A stretch of DNA of 64,000 nt from Mrakia gelida (taxonomy: Eukaryota; Basidiomycota; Tremellomycetes; Cystofilobasidiales; Mrakiaceae). Below the pieces are notes generated by a model. The model was given only the letters and a program-made list of their open reading frames with translations. It was not told where the DNA came from and ran no database searches. The stretch is taken from contig BRON01000006.1 in assembly GCA_024345305.1 (NCBI GenBank), forward strand, positions 992,001 to 1,056,000, in the 5' to 3' direction. A program made the position numbers and the translations under genes. This document shows positions 32,963 through 43,083 of this stretch, piece by piece (the stretch's first letter is position 1; each line of letters begins with the position of its first letter).

Positions 32963-34432
32963 ATGATGATGGAAACGTGGTGGTTCCAGGACCCACAGGC
33001 GTACACTTCAACCCATCCCGGCGTTCCACGATCTAGCACGCAGGCACCCTCGAGCAGCGAATCCGTCGGCAGTGCTATCTCCACGCAGAAGAACAAGAGA
33101 GCTGGTAGAGCTTGCTCCTATTGCCGTGCAAGGTCAGCTTTTATCCTCCAGCTCTGTCACTGTCGCAAGCAAGTCTCGAAACGGCATCGTGCGGGGGAAC
33201 TGACCAACGTGAGCTTCTCTCTCATTGAACAGGAAAAGACGATGTCATGGAGGAGACGTCTGTTCTAACTGCAGTCGAAACAGAAGGTTCTGCGAATACC
33301 AGCCGGTGTCCGACGACGATAACAGAGGTGAGAACAGAAGCGGCGATGTAGACTTGCCTAAGCTTGCGGAAGAGAGCTGACATCTTTTGTGCATGTTCTT
33401 CCTCACAGCCGCTAGGCGCAGGAAGAAAGCCCTTCAAGCTCAAAGGCTCAAGGCTCAAAGTCTAATCCAGTCTCCAAGAGGTTCAAGAGAGATGACTTCG
33501 TACCTGCCGATTGTGGGTTGGGTGCCCGACGACAACGCACCGTCGGTGTCGGTGAGTGCTGGTTCTTTTAGCTCCCTCGCCCCCTCCTCAGTTTCCTGAC
33601 CCGAGCTTAACTTTTCAATGCTTCATAGCCCATCTCATCTACCCACAATCCTTGGAGCTCTCGCCTGGTTCCCTCCGTTCTCCTCTCCTCCCCGCCCGCC
33701 GAGGCCAACCCTCCGGTCCCTCCACTGGCAACACTTCCCTTCCCTAAACGCAATAACGCTGCAATCACAAGCCCGCCAAAGCCCTCTTCGCCTACCTATC
33801 CCTTATCTTCTTCCTCATCGTCAACACCTAGCTTTACCTCTGTATCCTCCTCTAATTGTTCAACCCCTCCTACCTCCCCCCTCTATGCTACCCAGGCTCG
33901 CTTTCAAGATATCCCTCCTTCAGCCTGGATCATTCCTCCTCTACCAAACTCCCTATCCTCCTCCAACTTCTCAACCCCTCCTACCCCCCCTCTCTATGCT
34001 ACCCAGGCTCGCTTCCAAGATATCCCTCCTTCAGCCTGGATCATTCCTCCTCTACCAAACTCCCTATCCTCCTCCAACTTCTCAACCCCTCCTACCCCCC
34101 CTCTCTATGCTACCCAGGCTCGCTTCCAAGATATCCCTCCTTCAGCCTGGATCATTCCTCCTCAACCAAACTCCCTACTTTCCACCGCATATCCTACTTC
34201 TACCACGGACCTCTCTACCTCCCAACTCGTTCATCCGTCTTACGTCCCTCTTCCGGAGGTCGGTTTCGAATTCGGCTTCCAGGAACTTCCCAACAGGCGA
34301 CTTGACGTAGGGCAGTCTTCCTCCTCTGCCTACTGGTCAGCTCTACACTCGTCAAGTGCATCTCGGGATCAGGAAGGCGTCTATTGGGGAGGACTTGCTC
34401 CTCCATTCCCCTCCGGATGTAGATTTCATTGA
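32963..34432 (+). CDS. Zn2Cys6 transcription factor TF1
   Basis: Four exons: 32963-33132, 33233-33327, 33409-33551, 33629-34432, all in phase. The zinc cluster spans the first intron: ACSYCRAR | KRRCHGGDVCSNCSRN with a final FCEY. The pattern C-x2-C-x6-C-x5-C-x2-C-x6-C is exact. A basic linker (ARRRKKALQAQRLKAQ) follows, then a Ser/Pro/Thr-rich region with three copies of a 37-residue unit. No fungal-specific TF middle-homology domain is seen. This is a DNA-binding regulator by family. TF2 at 38763 has the same exon structure, cluster and linker, so they are paralogues. Start chosen at the first of three Met codons; an intact reading frame suggests it is active. Confidence 0.85.
33848..34180 (+). 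repeat. In-frame 111-bp tandem repeat, three units
   Basis: Three consecutive 111-bp units lie in exon 4 of TF1, each encoding STPPTxPLYATQARFQDIPP and SAWIIPP(L/Q)PNSL. The motif GCTTYCAAGATATCCC recurs at about 33900, 34011 and 34122, exactly 111 bp apart. Units 2 and 3 are almost identical while unit 1 differs more, so the last duplication is recent. TF2 has a single diverged equivalent (FSTPPPSPLYTTFVRFDE, then SSWIIPP). Confidence 0.9.
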
Positions 34433-34631
34433 GGCAGATCCTATCGTTCACCTTCAAGCTTTTTCTCCTGGCCTGCTTACTGAGCTCTCGAAGCGATCTA
34501 TTGCTTCGTTTCCTTTCGTACTTTGTCTGATTTAGTTGGGTGTTTCTACCCTCCTCCTTATATCTGCGGTCAACACACTTCTTTAAAAGAATTCTTCGTC
34601 CCTTTCGCCTGAGCACATCTTCGTTCATGGG

Positions 34632-34855
34632 TGGTGCACTTGAGGTTAGGGATAGATGTCTGAAGGATGTGGTTCAGAGCTTGTTGTATCGAACTAGCTT
34701 TTCGAAAGGTTTATATACGATGGAAATGGTCACTTGATCCGAAGGTAGCTTGCAGAGCAGTTGGTTACTAAGGAGGGTCACTGACACGGGAATCGAAAGA
34801 AACGCGTTGCTAAGCTACTACGTGATACCTCTCTGCGAGTCGCCACCTTCCAACA
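34632..34855 (-). mobile_element. LTR-A copy, diverged, one end lost
   Basis: Minus orientation; ends TCGCCACCTTCCAACA at 34855 but the terminal TGTTGTTGGGTCGTCC is missing at the low end. The E-box reads TCACTTGA rather than TCACGTGA and TATA reads TATATACGA. It lies directly upstream of the decayed gene that follows. No target duplication is visible. Confidence 0.8.
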
Positions 34856-36269
34856 TCGTCCACATCCTCGCCCAGTCGTACATCCTTCGAGATCAACTCC
34901 TGCACACTCCCGAGGACACCTTGACTCGCGTCACAACGACTCCGAACCTCCTCTTCCTTCCGTCCTTGCTTGATCTACTCCTCCTCTCCTCTCCTCTCCT
35001 CTCTCCTACTCCCTCAGCGGTACTCAACCTGAACACTGAGAACTCAGCTTCAAAGTCCAGATCTGGATCAGGTCTTCTCGACGAGCAGGAGAAGGAGGCG
35101 AAACTCAGAAGGAGCTGGGTTCGTGAGCTTCGAATCGACATGAAGGTCCATCCTCCCTTCGCCCCTCGGACCCGACGGAACATCTCTCTCCTCGCAACCG
35201 GAACCACTGTATTACTACCATTAATTATACCGCTCCGTTCAAAACGCCCCATCGCCCTGCTTCCTCAACCATCACTGGGATTCTAATCTGCGCTTCCTCT
35301 TCCCAAACCTCGACCAGGTCTTCCTCCTCCTTTCCAACTCCCTCCTCCCAACTCCTCGCCCCTCCCCAACCGCCTGGCCTCCACACCTCGTCTGTCAGCT
35401 CGAACCAGACCACTTCGAGGGGTGCAGGAGAAGCATCAACGATGCTCTCGCTTGCTTCCCAGCAATCGAAGGGAGATGGCCCGTGAGCGGGGAGAAGCGG
35501 CTCGAGGACGTCGTTCGACAAGGGTTGTTGCGGGAGAGTACTTCGAGGACGTCAGCTCTCTTCGATGCGTTGGAATCTCGAAACATCTGGGTTTCTCTGG
35601 AGGATGCGGACAGAGTGGAGAACCTCGCCGAATGGATCAGTCTCAGCGACCGCACGACGGCCAAACACTTTGGTTTGCCTCCTCACCTCCCCCTTCGTCT
35701 GCAATCCCATCATCCGTACGGCACCAACTACGACCATCTGCTATCGACACCTTTTGGATCAACCTACCCTCTTTGATCGAGCTCTTCCTACCCTTGTACA
35801 ACATCGAGTTCTTCGGCGCCGACCTTCGTTTCGTCAACTTCCCGCTCGACCGCTCGAAGGTTCGTTGTTGGTTTTGGCATGATCTCGCTCAGCAGATCGG
35901 GGAGGCAGAGGAGATCTGGGAAAAGGGTCGATAGGGATCGGACGAGGAGAAAGGGGAGTGAGATCTTGCTGGCGATTGTGAAGAAGTAGGAATGGACGTG
36001 GGTTGAGAAGGACGGGGGCGGGATAGAGTTCGAGGAAGGGCTAGGAGAGGCTGTGAAGGATCCATACGGGCACGATTTTGTGAGTTGAAGTTCAGTTCGC
36101 TGATTCGCTTTGTTCCGGCCTAAGGAGCGCGCGTTGTTCATCCGTTTCCGCTCGACAGGAATCCGATGAGGAGGGCGGGATCAAAGACGACTTTTTCGAC
36201 GACGACGACCTGGACTTTCCTCCTCTCGACGCGTTTGCTGGTCCAAAAGAGGGCTTCTGCACTCTCTAG
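34856..36269 (+). pseudogene. Decayed multi-exon gene, unknown family
   Basis: Protein-like segments follow each other in changing frames: VHILAQSYILRDQLLHTPED (from the LTR edge), NLLFLPSLLDLLLLSSPLL, LRRSWVRELRIDMKVHPPFA, a frame change near 35240, NLRFLFPNLDQVFLLLSN, CQLEPDHFEGCRRSINDALA, SALFDALESRNIWVSLEDAD, a frame change near 35770, then LFLPLYNIEFFGADLRFVNF. Two properly spliced last exons give EFEEGLGEAVKDPYGHDF and a very acidic tail (DDFFDDDDLDFPPLD) to a stop at 36269. Leu-rich helices suggest an F-box/LRR-like or other basidiomycete-specific protein, but I cannot name it. Frame changes and the abutting LTR point to a pseudogene. Confidence 0.4.
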
Positions 36270-37919
36270 ATCGTTAAAAAAGTCATCTTGATCAACCAAT
36301 TCGCTCGCTTCGCTTCCGTCCGTTCTCTAAATATCTCATCTGTCCTTCTTCCCTCTTCCCTCGACGCGACGAATCGTGCTCGAACCTTTGCTTTGCGCCC
36401 TTCTAGCTGTTTTCACCGATATACGAATTTAGCATACAAGCAAAGTTTAAATACATATATATAATATGTATGGAGACTAGACCCGCTACCGAAGAGGGAG
36501 ATGTGGGGGAAGAGAGACAAAGGTTTTTGATCGGACGCGCCGCGGATGGAAACGAGGTGTCGGACTAAGCGTCGCACAAAGAGATCAAAAGTAAGCGGAG
36601 TAAACAGGGAACTACCATCCTGAAGCTGAAGATCAACGAGCTTCGAAGCATCTGTTGCAAGACTTGGATGGGGAGGTGCGAAGCCCACGGATCTCCCTTT
36701 CGAACTGCCTACAGTCTCCTTCTCGACCCTGAAACCTACGATGAAAACGAATCCCCTCGACACAAGTTCTCAGCTACCACGAGCTTCCTCAATCGAGCAC
36801 GAACGATAAGCATGCACCCTGAATCCGGGGAGTCAAGTCCGAGGAGAGGAAGTGGGTATCCCAAAAGGACGAGTTTCGCTCAGACGATGACAGTCACGCG
36901 TCGGGGTCAGGGTCCGGGAGAAAGAACAACGCCAACTTGTAGGGGAGCGCAGAGGGGAGGAGGAGGAGATTTTATTGCCTCTTGCTCCTGCTGGTAGCGT
37001 GACGAGTGCTGGTCCATCCAGCGTGTTGAGGAGGCTGCCTGGAATTTCCGGGGGAGGTGGAGGGTCGGCGAAGAAGAAGGATGCGACGTGGCTGCCGTGA
37101 TGGTTTATGGACTGTTTCTCGTTCTCGTTTCGTCTTTCTTGCTTAGTCTCTCCTCTCGGCACTCGTCCTTGACGTTATAGCCAGCGCTTTATCTTACACA
37201 CCTCTCATTCCTTTTTTTGCCTTCATTCTCGCTCCATCTCTTCTCTCTCTCGTCGCGTCCCAAGACAAAACAGCTTTCTTGAGACAAGTTTTTGCCCCCA
37301 GTCTCTGCATCCAGACCCGCTCTAGCTTCGTCTTTCTCTTCTATATATCGCTACGTATACGATCTTCCTTTTTCCTTCCTCGCTTCCGTCGTTATTTCTG
37401 ATTGTTTGATGGGTTTGAAAGACCGGAGCGGGAAGGGGGCTACAAAATCCACGCTCGTCTGGACTAAGGTTTTTCTTCTTTAGCGACTTCTATGGAGCTA
37501 CGCATTTTAGCCCCCATAAACACTCAAAACCGAAAAAGGAAGCGACTCCTTTAACTCGTTCTGCCCAACTCGGAACGACGACGCGACCACATCGTCATCA
37601 CCACGGTTTTTTCCCTGTCTGTCCTTGTGTTTATCTGCTCAGTAAGACTCCTATGCCCCAAGTAAGGTGTGGTTACCGCTCCCGCAGAGGGACAGAGTTT
37701 GGGAAGGATGGAAGCGAAGAAGAACAAGGAAGGGAGAAGGAAAGGGCGTGAAGCGAAGGGGAACCGAAAGTGGACCTGGTCTTTTATTCTTGAAGTGGTC
37801 TTGGAGGAACACCATCTCCCCTCGATTATATCGTCAAGTTATCCGTTCTACCACCTAGCAGGAAACTTCTAGAGACCGTCGCAATCGAGGGTAGAGAAAG
37901 GACCCTGAGACCGATTTTG
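36270..37919. other. Mostly non-coding, possible terminal exon
   Basis: A plus frame ending at about 37101 (LLPLAPAGSVTSAGPSSVLR, then SAKKKDATWLP and stop) looks like the C-terminus of a Ser/Gly-rich protein, but no upstream exons could be joined with confidence. AT-rich sequence at 36420-36470 and pyrimidine-rich sequence from 37200 onward complete the stretch. Confidence 0.3.
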
Positions 37920-38149
37920 TGTTGGAAGGTGGCGACTCGCAGAGAGGTCTTACGTAGTAGCTTAGTAACGCGTCTCGTTCAGTCCCCATGTCAGTAACCC
38001 TCCTTAGTGAACAACAGCTTTGTAAGCTACCTTCAGATCACGTGACCATTTCCATAGTATATAAACCTTTCGAGTAGCTAGCTTTATACAACAAGCTTTG
38101 AACCACATCCTGCAGACATCCCTAAGCTCAAGTGGACGACCCAACAACA
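37920..38149 (+). mobile_element. Solo LTR-A with perfect 5-bp target duplication
   Basis: 230 bp, TGTTGGAAGG ... CCCAACAACA, flanked by TTTTG at 37915-37919 and again at 38150-38154. That duplication fixes the ends of the LTR-A family and shows a normal integrase-mediated insertion followed by LTR-LTR recombination. No internal sequence remains. Confidence 0.95.
38038..38065 (+). promoter_or_regulatory. LTR-A promoter: TCACGTGA box and TATA
   Basis: The palindrome TCACGTGA (38038-38045) lies 13 bp before TATATAAA (38058-38065). The same pair, with identical spacing or nearly so, occurs in the LTRs at 24923, 29357, 59296, 61653 and 62882. CACGTG is the E-box bound by bHLH regulators in fungi. 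Which factor binds is inference, but its retention in nearly all copies suggests that it matters for element transcription. Confidence 0.6.
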
Positions 38150-38154
38150 TTTTG

Positions 38155-38762
38155 TTTAAAAAGCGACTCAAGCATGTTTTCAGGTCTTACGGAAGCTCCT
38201 GGCCGGAAAAAGGTACCGGGTTGTGAATGGGGATGGCCAAAAGAGGGTTTTCATTAGACGTAGACAGGACAGGAACGCAAAGAGGTTCTCGTTTTCCACG
38301 GCTTTGGTCTGCTGCGGGTATCTCGCGTGGATCCGTTCTACCTTTGAGTGGGTTTCTTTCCTTTTCTCCAAAGAGAGGGAACCTTGAGGCCTTTCGTTTC
38401 TCATCATGGAGGAAGCGACGCTCTTGGTGCTGGTTCGAGAACAATAGACGAGATAGAAGGACCGAGGGCAAATCTCGATCTGACTTCTTCGCTTTCGCTC
38501 CCGGGCTCCAATCTCGCGGAGACAAACCAAGTCGTCGATCGTCAATGAAGTAGCTTCCTGATACCTGTAATGAACCCCACAAACTGCCCGAGACCTGTGG
38601 GAACGACAAAGGGAACGAAGCGGAGTCGAGACAGCGAACTGCATCACGGTCCGTCTGTCTGTGTTTGCTTCTTACCCACCACCTTCTTCCCTCCCCGCTT
38701 CCCTCCCCTCCCAGTCTTCTCTAACCTCTCCTCCTTCTCCCACACCGGTTTTTCTCGGAACC
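38155..38762. other. Upstream region of TF2
   Basis: No recognisable gene. Minus-strand frames at 38180-38647 show no domain. From 38650 the plus strand is pyrimidine-rich up to the ATG at 38763, and an open in-frame stretch extends upstream without an ATG. Confidence 0.4.
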
Positions 38763-40014
38763 ATGACCACGTCGCACTCTCAAGATCTTCAAGCTTTCAT
38801 TTCGACGCATTTCGACCCCCTCTTTTACAGCGCTCTCAGTTGTTCAGTACCCCCCAGCTCTCCCGCTAAATCGATGTCCGATTCCTCGTCTTCTTCTGGA
38901 GGAAGACAGAGAGCAAAGGTCTCATGTACTTACTGTAGGCTCAGGTAAGTTTTTCCGTCCTTCCGTCTGTGGAGAGCCCGACCGTTCGTCCCAACAATCG
39001 AGGCCGGAAACTGACGCTCTCCCTCTCTCTCCTCTCGCTTTCGCAGGAAGATCCGATGCGTTGGAGGGGCCATTTGCTCGAGCTGTAGCAGAACTAGGAG
39101 ATTGTGTGAATACAAGGAGGTCTCCGATGAGGACAACCGAGGTGAGTCTTGCTTACTCGGTGGGTGCTGCAACGCGGTCTCAATTTACGAGCCCGGCCTC
39201 ACTCGCATTCCTTCTTCGCCTCTACTTCCCCAGCAGCCAGAAAGCGCAAAGCATTCCTCAAAGCCCAAAAGCTCGCAACAGAACCCAATGGTCGATCTCC
39301 TACGGGAAGCGTTTCCCGACCACTGCTCGGTTGGCAGCCGAAAACAGACGCAGCTTCGTTGTCGGTGAGACTCTGTCTCTCTCACCTCTCACATCTTTCG
39401 ATCGACCTGTTCTAACGGATGTTCTCTTCATGCAGTCTTCGCTTTCCCGTCCCTTCCCCTCCGTCCTCCGCCCCTCATCTCCCCTCGCACGCTACACCCC
39501 CCTCCTCGCGTCGCCCAAACTCAACAAGACCTACTCCTACCAGCCACTTCCCTCTCCAACCTACCCCTCCTACTCCCCCTCTTCTGAATCAACTCCCACA
39601 CTCCCCTCCTCCTCCGCCTTCTCAACCCCTCCCCCCTCTCCGCTGTACACAACCTTCGTTCGGTTCGACGAAGTCTCAACCTCGTCTTGGATCATCCCTC
39701 CAAACCCAGCCTTCCAAACTCACACGAACTACCCTTCTACCTTCGTGGACCTCTCTACCTCCCCTCTCGGTCCCTCAGCCTACATCCCTCTCCCCGAAAC
39801 TGGACTTGGATTCGGAATCGTTTTCAAGGAGTTTGAGCCAGACGCGTCGAACTTAACCCTCAACCCTGCTCCTCTCCCCCTTGCTGGGCATTCCTTCGTC
39901 CGTGAGCTTCAACTCGATTTTAGAACTTCGGAACCCTTAATGGGACAGTCTTGGATATCCGCTGACTCATGGGAGGCCCAGATAGAGCAAACTCCCCATG
40001 GTTGGGTGGGTTAG
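38763..40014 (+). CDS. Zn2Cys6 transcription factor TF2, paralogue of TF1
   Basis: Four exons: 38763-38944, 39047-39141, 39234-39364, 39436-40014. Start MTTSHSQDLQAF. The zinc cluster again straddles intron 1: SCTYCRLR | KIRCVGGAICSSCSRT, ending LCEY; spacing 2-6-5-2-6 is exact. The next intron falls in the same position and phase as in TF1, before a basic ARKRKAFLKAQKLA. The C-terminal part is Ser/Pro/Thr-rich with one SSWIIPP unit and ends HGWVG. No stops or frame changes. As a binuclear cluster protein it should bind DNA in the nucleus; the target is unknown. The pair is 4.3 kb apart in tandem orientation with LTR-A copies between them. Confidence 0.85.
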
Positions 40015-41301
40015 TCTGCTTTTGTTTTTGGTTTCGTCGCCTGTCTGCTTCGCTTTCCACTGCCTTATTGCTTTTTCGTGATCATTTTTGGTTACTTGTG
40101 GTCCGTCTTCTCCGCACTTTTCACTTGTTTCTCTCTCCTACCTCTCTGCCTCTATTGCAGCTTTGTTCTCCATTGTCACGCAAATGCAAAATCACCAACG
40201 CGTGTCTCTTGCGAGTCTTCTAGCATCTCGACCTTCTGGTGTGACCTACGCAGAGTCTTTCTCTCCAAGTTCAGATAGATCGACAGGAGCTTCATTGGTG
40301 ATGCGCCGATCCGACCCTAGAGGGGTGGGAAGAGTTGGGCAAACGACATCGAGTCGCGTGAACCCGCTCATTGATTTGATCTATCAAGCGTCCTAGCGGC
40401 TCTGATTTCCCGCAGCAACGCTCATCATTCGCTGTACTGGCATGGCGTGAAACCCTCCTTGAACCAGCAGACAATTGTCAGGTTCAACAGCGGACACCGA
40501 AGCAGAGCCGGCTACTGGGCGATCTTGCGTTCACTCTGTTTGTAGGAGTAACACAATCACCCTTCGTTCCGGACCTCTGGGAGCTTGTTCCTTTGATCAT
40601 CAATTCCCACGCCTGCCCTTTTGTCTTTCTCTCTCTCAAAGCGGAGGAAACGATCCGATGACGGACAGAACGGAACGCTGATAGCGTTCCTCTCGAGGGA
40701 ATTCTGCCTTCTCTTTTGGGTTCCATCTCGGATACAGGATGCCTCACGAACACTCACATAAGACAACCCCAGCTGGATCAGCTTCCCCTCCACTAACCCA
40801 TCTGATGAGTCCGCCTTAGCACCTTCAACGCTCATCAGGGGAGTCGAGGTGCTCGCTGGCCGTCTTTCGGGAAAGTCTCTTCAAAAAAGAGTCAGCATAC
40901 GATCTACATCTCTTTTCGCTCCTCGGTCCTTGTTCCGTCTCGGCTGAAGAGTTCGACGTTGAGCCAATCAATAGCTATGCAGCCCCTGCTGGGTTTGGAC
41001 GAGCTTCTGAGCAAAACAGTTGACGACGCTGCGTTCCGCTCGACTCGACTCGCCGAGGCTCACTCTCTTCCTCGGCGCCTCTCGGGTCTTCTCGCTCCTG
41101 CGCTCCCCTCTTGATTTATATGCGTGGATAGATTGTGCTTCCGCTCTGGCGCTTCATTCTGTACACAGATCGTGACTTTCGATCCTGGCCCAAAGGCCAG
41201 GGAAGGAGGTCAAACATTCCACCTCCTGGTCGACTTCCTTCTTCTCGAAACCTTTCAAGCCTTCCTTTTACCGTAACCACCAGCCACGCCAGAAGTAGAA
41301 G
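40015..41301. other. No recognisable gene
   Basis: Short frames on both strands without domains. The plus strand is T/C-rich from 40015 to 40190, as expected for a 3' untranslated region of TF2. Nothing else that I can support. Confidence 0.4.
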
Positions 41302-42457
41302 ATGCTTCAATCCATCCTCAGCCAAGAAACTAGACGTTGGACGATCAACAGTCCCAGAAGGGAGAGCGAAGCCGCGAGTCGGCTATCCGTTCGGTCCCTT
41401 TGGGAGGAGGATGAGGCAGAAGCGGGGCGAGAGGTCGACGACGACGATGTCCCGATGGCCGAGAGCTTCGTGGGCGGTGCTCACTGTGAAGGATTTCTTC
41501 CACCTGGTGAGTTCTACTGTTTCTGTTCTTCTCCACCGCAGATTGGGATACAAAGGGACAGAGGCGATGATCTTCCCTCCCTTGACTGCTGCCTCCTCTT
41601 CTTCTTCCTTCGCCATCTGTTGTTCATCATTTCAAATGCTCGGTTGCAGATGACGATTTTCCCACTCTCTCCTCCCACAACACCTCCCCTCCTCCTTTCC
41701 TCGCCTCTCCAGCAACAACCCTCAGCTCTCTTTTCTCCCCTACCGGGTCCGCGTCCTTTTTCACCACGGAGGATCCGTTCATCTCCTACCCGGCGACCTA
41801 CTCCTCCTACGCCTCGTTCACCTCCGCTCGAGACTACCTCCCACCCGTCGAAGACCTATTTCCTCTATACTCTCCAGCCTTGGTCAGCTCCTCACCGCTC
41901 CCCTCCAACGACCGAAGCTGTATAGCCCACTCCTATCCCTCCACCCTTTACGATCCCTTCGGACTCTCCAAGGGCGAGTTCGGCAGAGTCGACGACGGAA
42001 TGGGAGGAGGAGGATCTCAAGACTGGGAGTTTGGGAGGGAGGAATGAAGGAGCAGGAGGATGTCCAGAAGGCTCAGCCGACTACACCGCAATCAGACACC
42101 CCAGTCCTTTCCTTCTTCAGCACTTCCTTCTTCCCTTCCAGCGGCGACGACGACCTCAACCCTTACCACGAACTCGCGCAATATCACTTCCCACCCATCG
42201 ACCCTCCTCCGCCCTCTTCCTACTTCTCCTTCAACCCTCCTCAAGGTGATCACCTCGTTCCTACATTCACCAACAGTGTGCTCTCCGAGTCAGCTCATTA
42301 CTCGTCCAGACTTCTATCGGTCAACGAAAGGACGGCGTCATACACAAAGGAGGCTGTCGCGGCTGAGGAATTTGGGACGGCGCTCGCGAGGTTGAGAAGA
42401 GAGCAGGGACCGTTGAGGATCGCTTTCCCCAAACTCCCTTGGGATCTGCAGGAATGA
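41302..42457 (+). CDS. Acidic Ser/Pro-rich protein in two frames
   Basis: Family not recognised. Exon 1 from 41302 (MLQSILSQETRRWT ... EEDEAEAGREVDDDDVPMAE) meets donor GTGAGT near 41509; exon 2 begins after GGTTGCAG (41650) with DDDFPTLSSHNTSPPP and runs to a stop at 42046 (SQDWEFGREE). A second frame opens at 42044 and ends at 42457 (SYTKEAVAAEEFGTALARLR ... KLPWDLQE). Overlap of stop and start by 3 nt suggests either a one-base frameshift in a single gene or two ORFs. Composition resembles an activation domain, and the position after two Zn2Cys6 genes makes a third, zinc-cluster-less relative conceivable. I see no direct similarity to them. Confidence 0.4.
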
Positions 42458-42493
42458 GGAAGGGACGTGAAATGTGGAGTTTGCGGAGAAGGA

Positions 42494-42519
42494 GGGGGGG
42501 GGGGGGGGGGGGGGGGGGG
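42494..42519 (+). repeat. Homopolymer run of 26 G
   Basis: Twenty-six consecutive G, preceded by GGA and followed by AGGGA, 37 bp after the preceding stop codon and 17 bp before LTR-B copy B2. The exact length is prone to sequencing error. Such a tract could form a G-quadruplex. Confidence 0.85.
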
Positions 42520-42536
42520 AGGGAGCATCAGGGAAC

Positions 42537-42773
42537 TGTTGAAAAGGACGACGAGCGGGCAGTCGCGTCGAGTTGTTTCTAGAACATTCCTTCTCTCACT
42601 CTCTCTCTTTCCATAGGTCCTCTATCTAGCTACGTCATAGAGTAGTCCGTAGTTCTTTCTAGTCGGTTCTACAAAATCGACCCGTAGGTATATAAGCTCA
42701 CGAATCTCGCAGAGAGTTGCTCTTCACTTGTACTGACGAGCATCTCTCTGCAGCGAACTACACCCACCTTCTA
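42537..42773 (+). mobile_element. LTR-B copy B2, lacking the intron-like segment
   Basis: Starts TGTTGAAAAGGACGACGAGC and follows copy B1 closely, with a better TATA box (TATATAA, 42689-42695). At the point where B1 has donor GTAAGT, B2 goes straight from CATCTCTCTGCAG to CGAACTACACCCACC, so the 73-nt segment of B1 is missing at the expected junction. The 3' terminus reads CTTCTATAAG instead of CTTTTAACA, so the end is mutated or truncated. No internal coding sequence is attached. Confidence 0.75.
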
Positions 42774-43083
42774 TAAGAAGGGTGATCTGCAGATTGGTTG
42801 GAGATTCTAATCTTCTTTCAACTTTCTGCGACTCGGCCCTTCATTCTCTGCAACAGCTGTCAGTCCAACTTCCAAAGGAGGACGATCGGGAGTCCTACGC
42901 GAAGAGCAACTCAGCGATGAGTTCCACCCTGCCTCGACTCGCCTCCTTGCTCGTCTCTCGGGTGTTCTGTTGAAGAGAGCGACGCGAGGAGGCCGCGTGC
43001 CCCATTTCTCATATAGCTCGTCTAAAAGAAAGGTTAATCACCAGGTGCCGAGCGCCTTGTCTGCTTCGTGGTCTCGTTCCGTC
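42774..43083. other. No recognisable gene
   Basis: Short plus-strand frame 42782-42973 of no recognisable content. It may be the internal border of the LTR-B element or unrelated host sequence. Confidence 0.35.

Noticed and set aside
33848..34180. Regularly spaced repeat as a CRISPR-like array
   Set aside because: The three 111-bp units are contiguous, coding and in frame within a eukaryotic gene; there are no spacers.
39061..40014. Uninterrupted plus-strand open frame of 317 codons at TF2
   Set aside because: It reads through two introns that have clear GT/AG ends and breaks the zinc cluster. The four-exon TF2 model fits the paralogue TF1 exactly.
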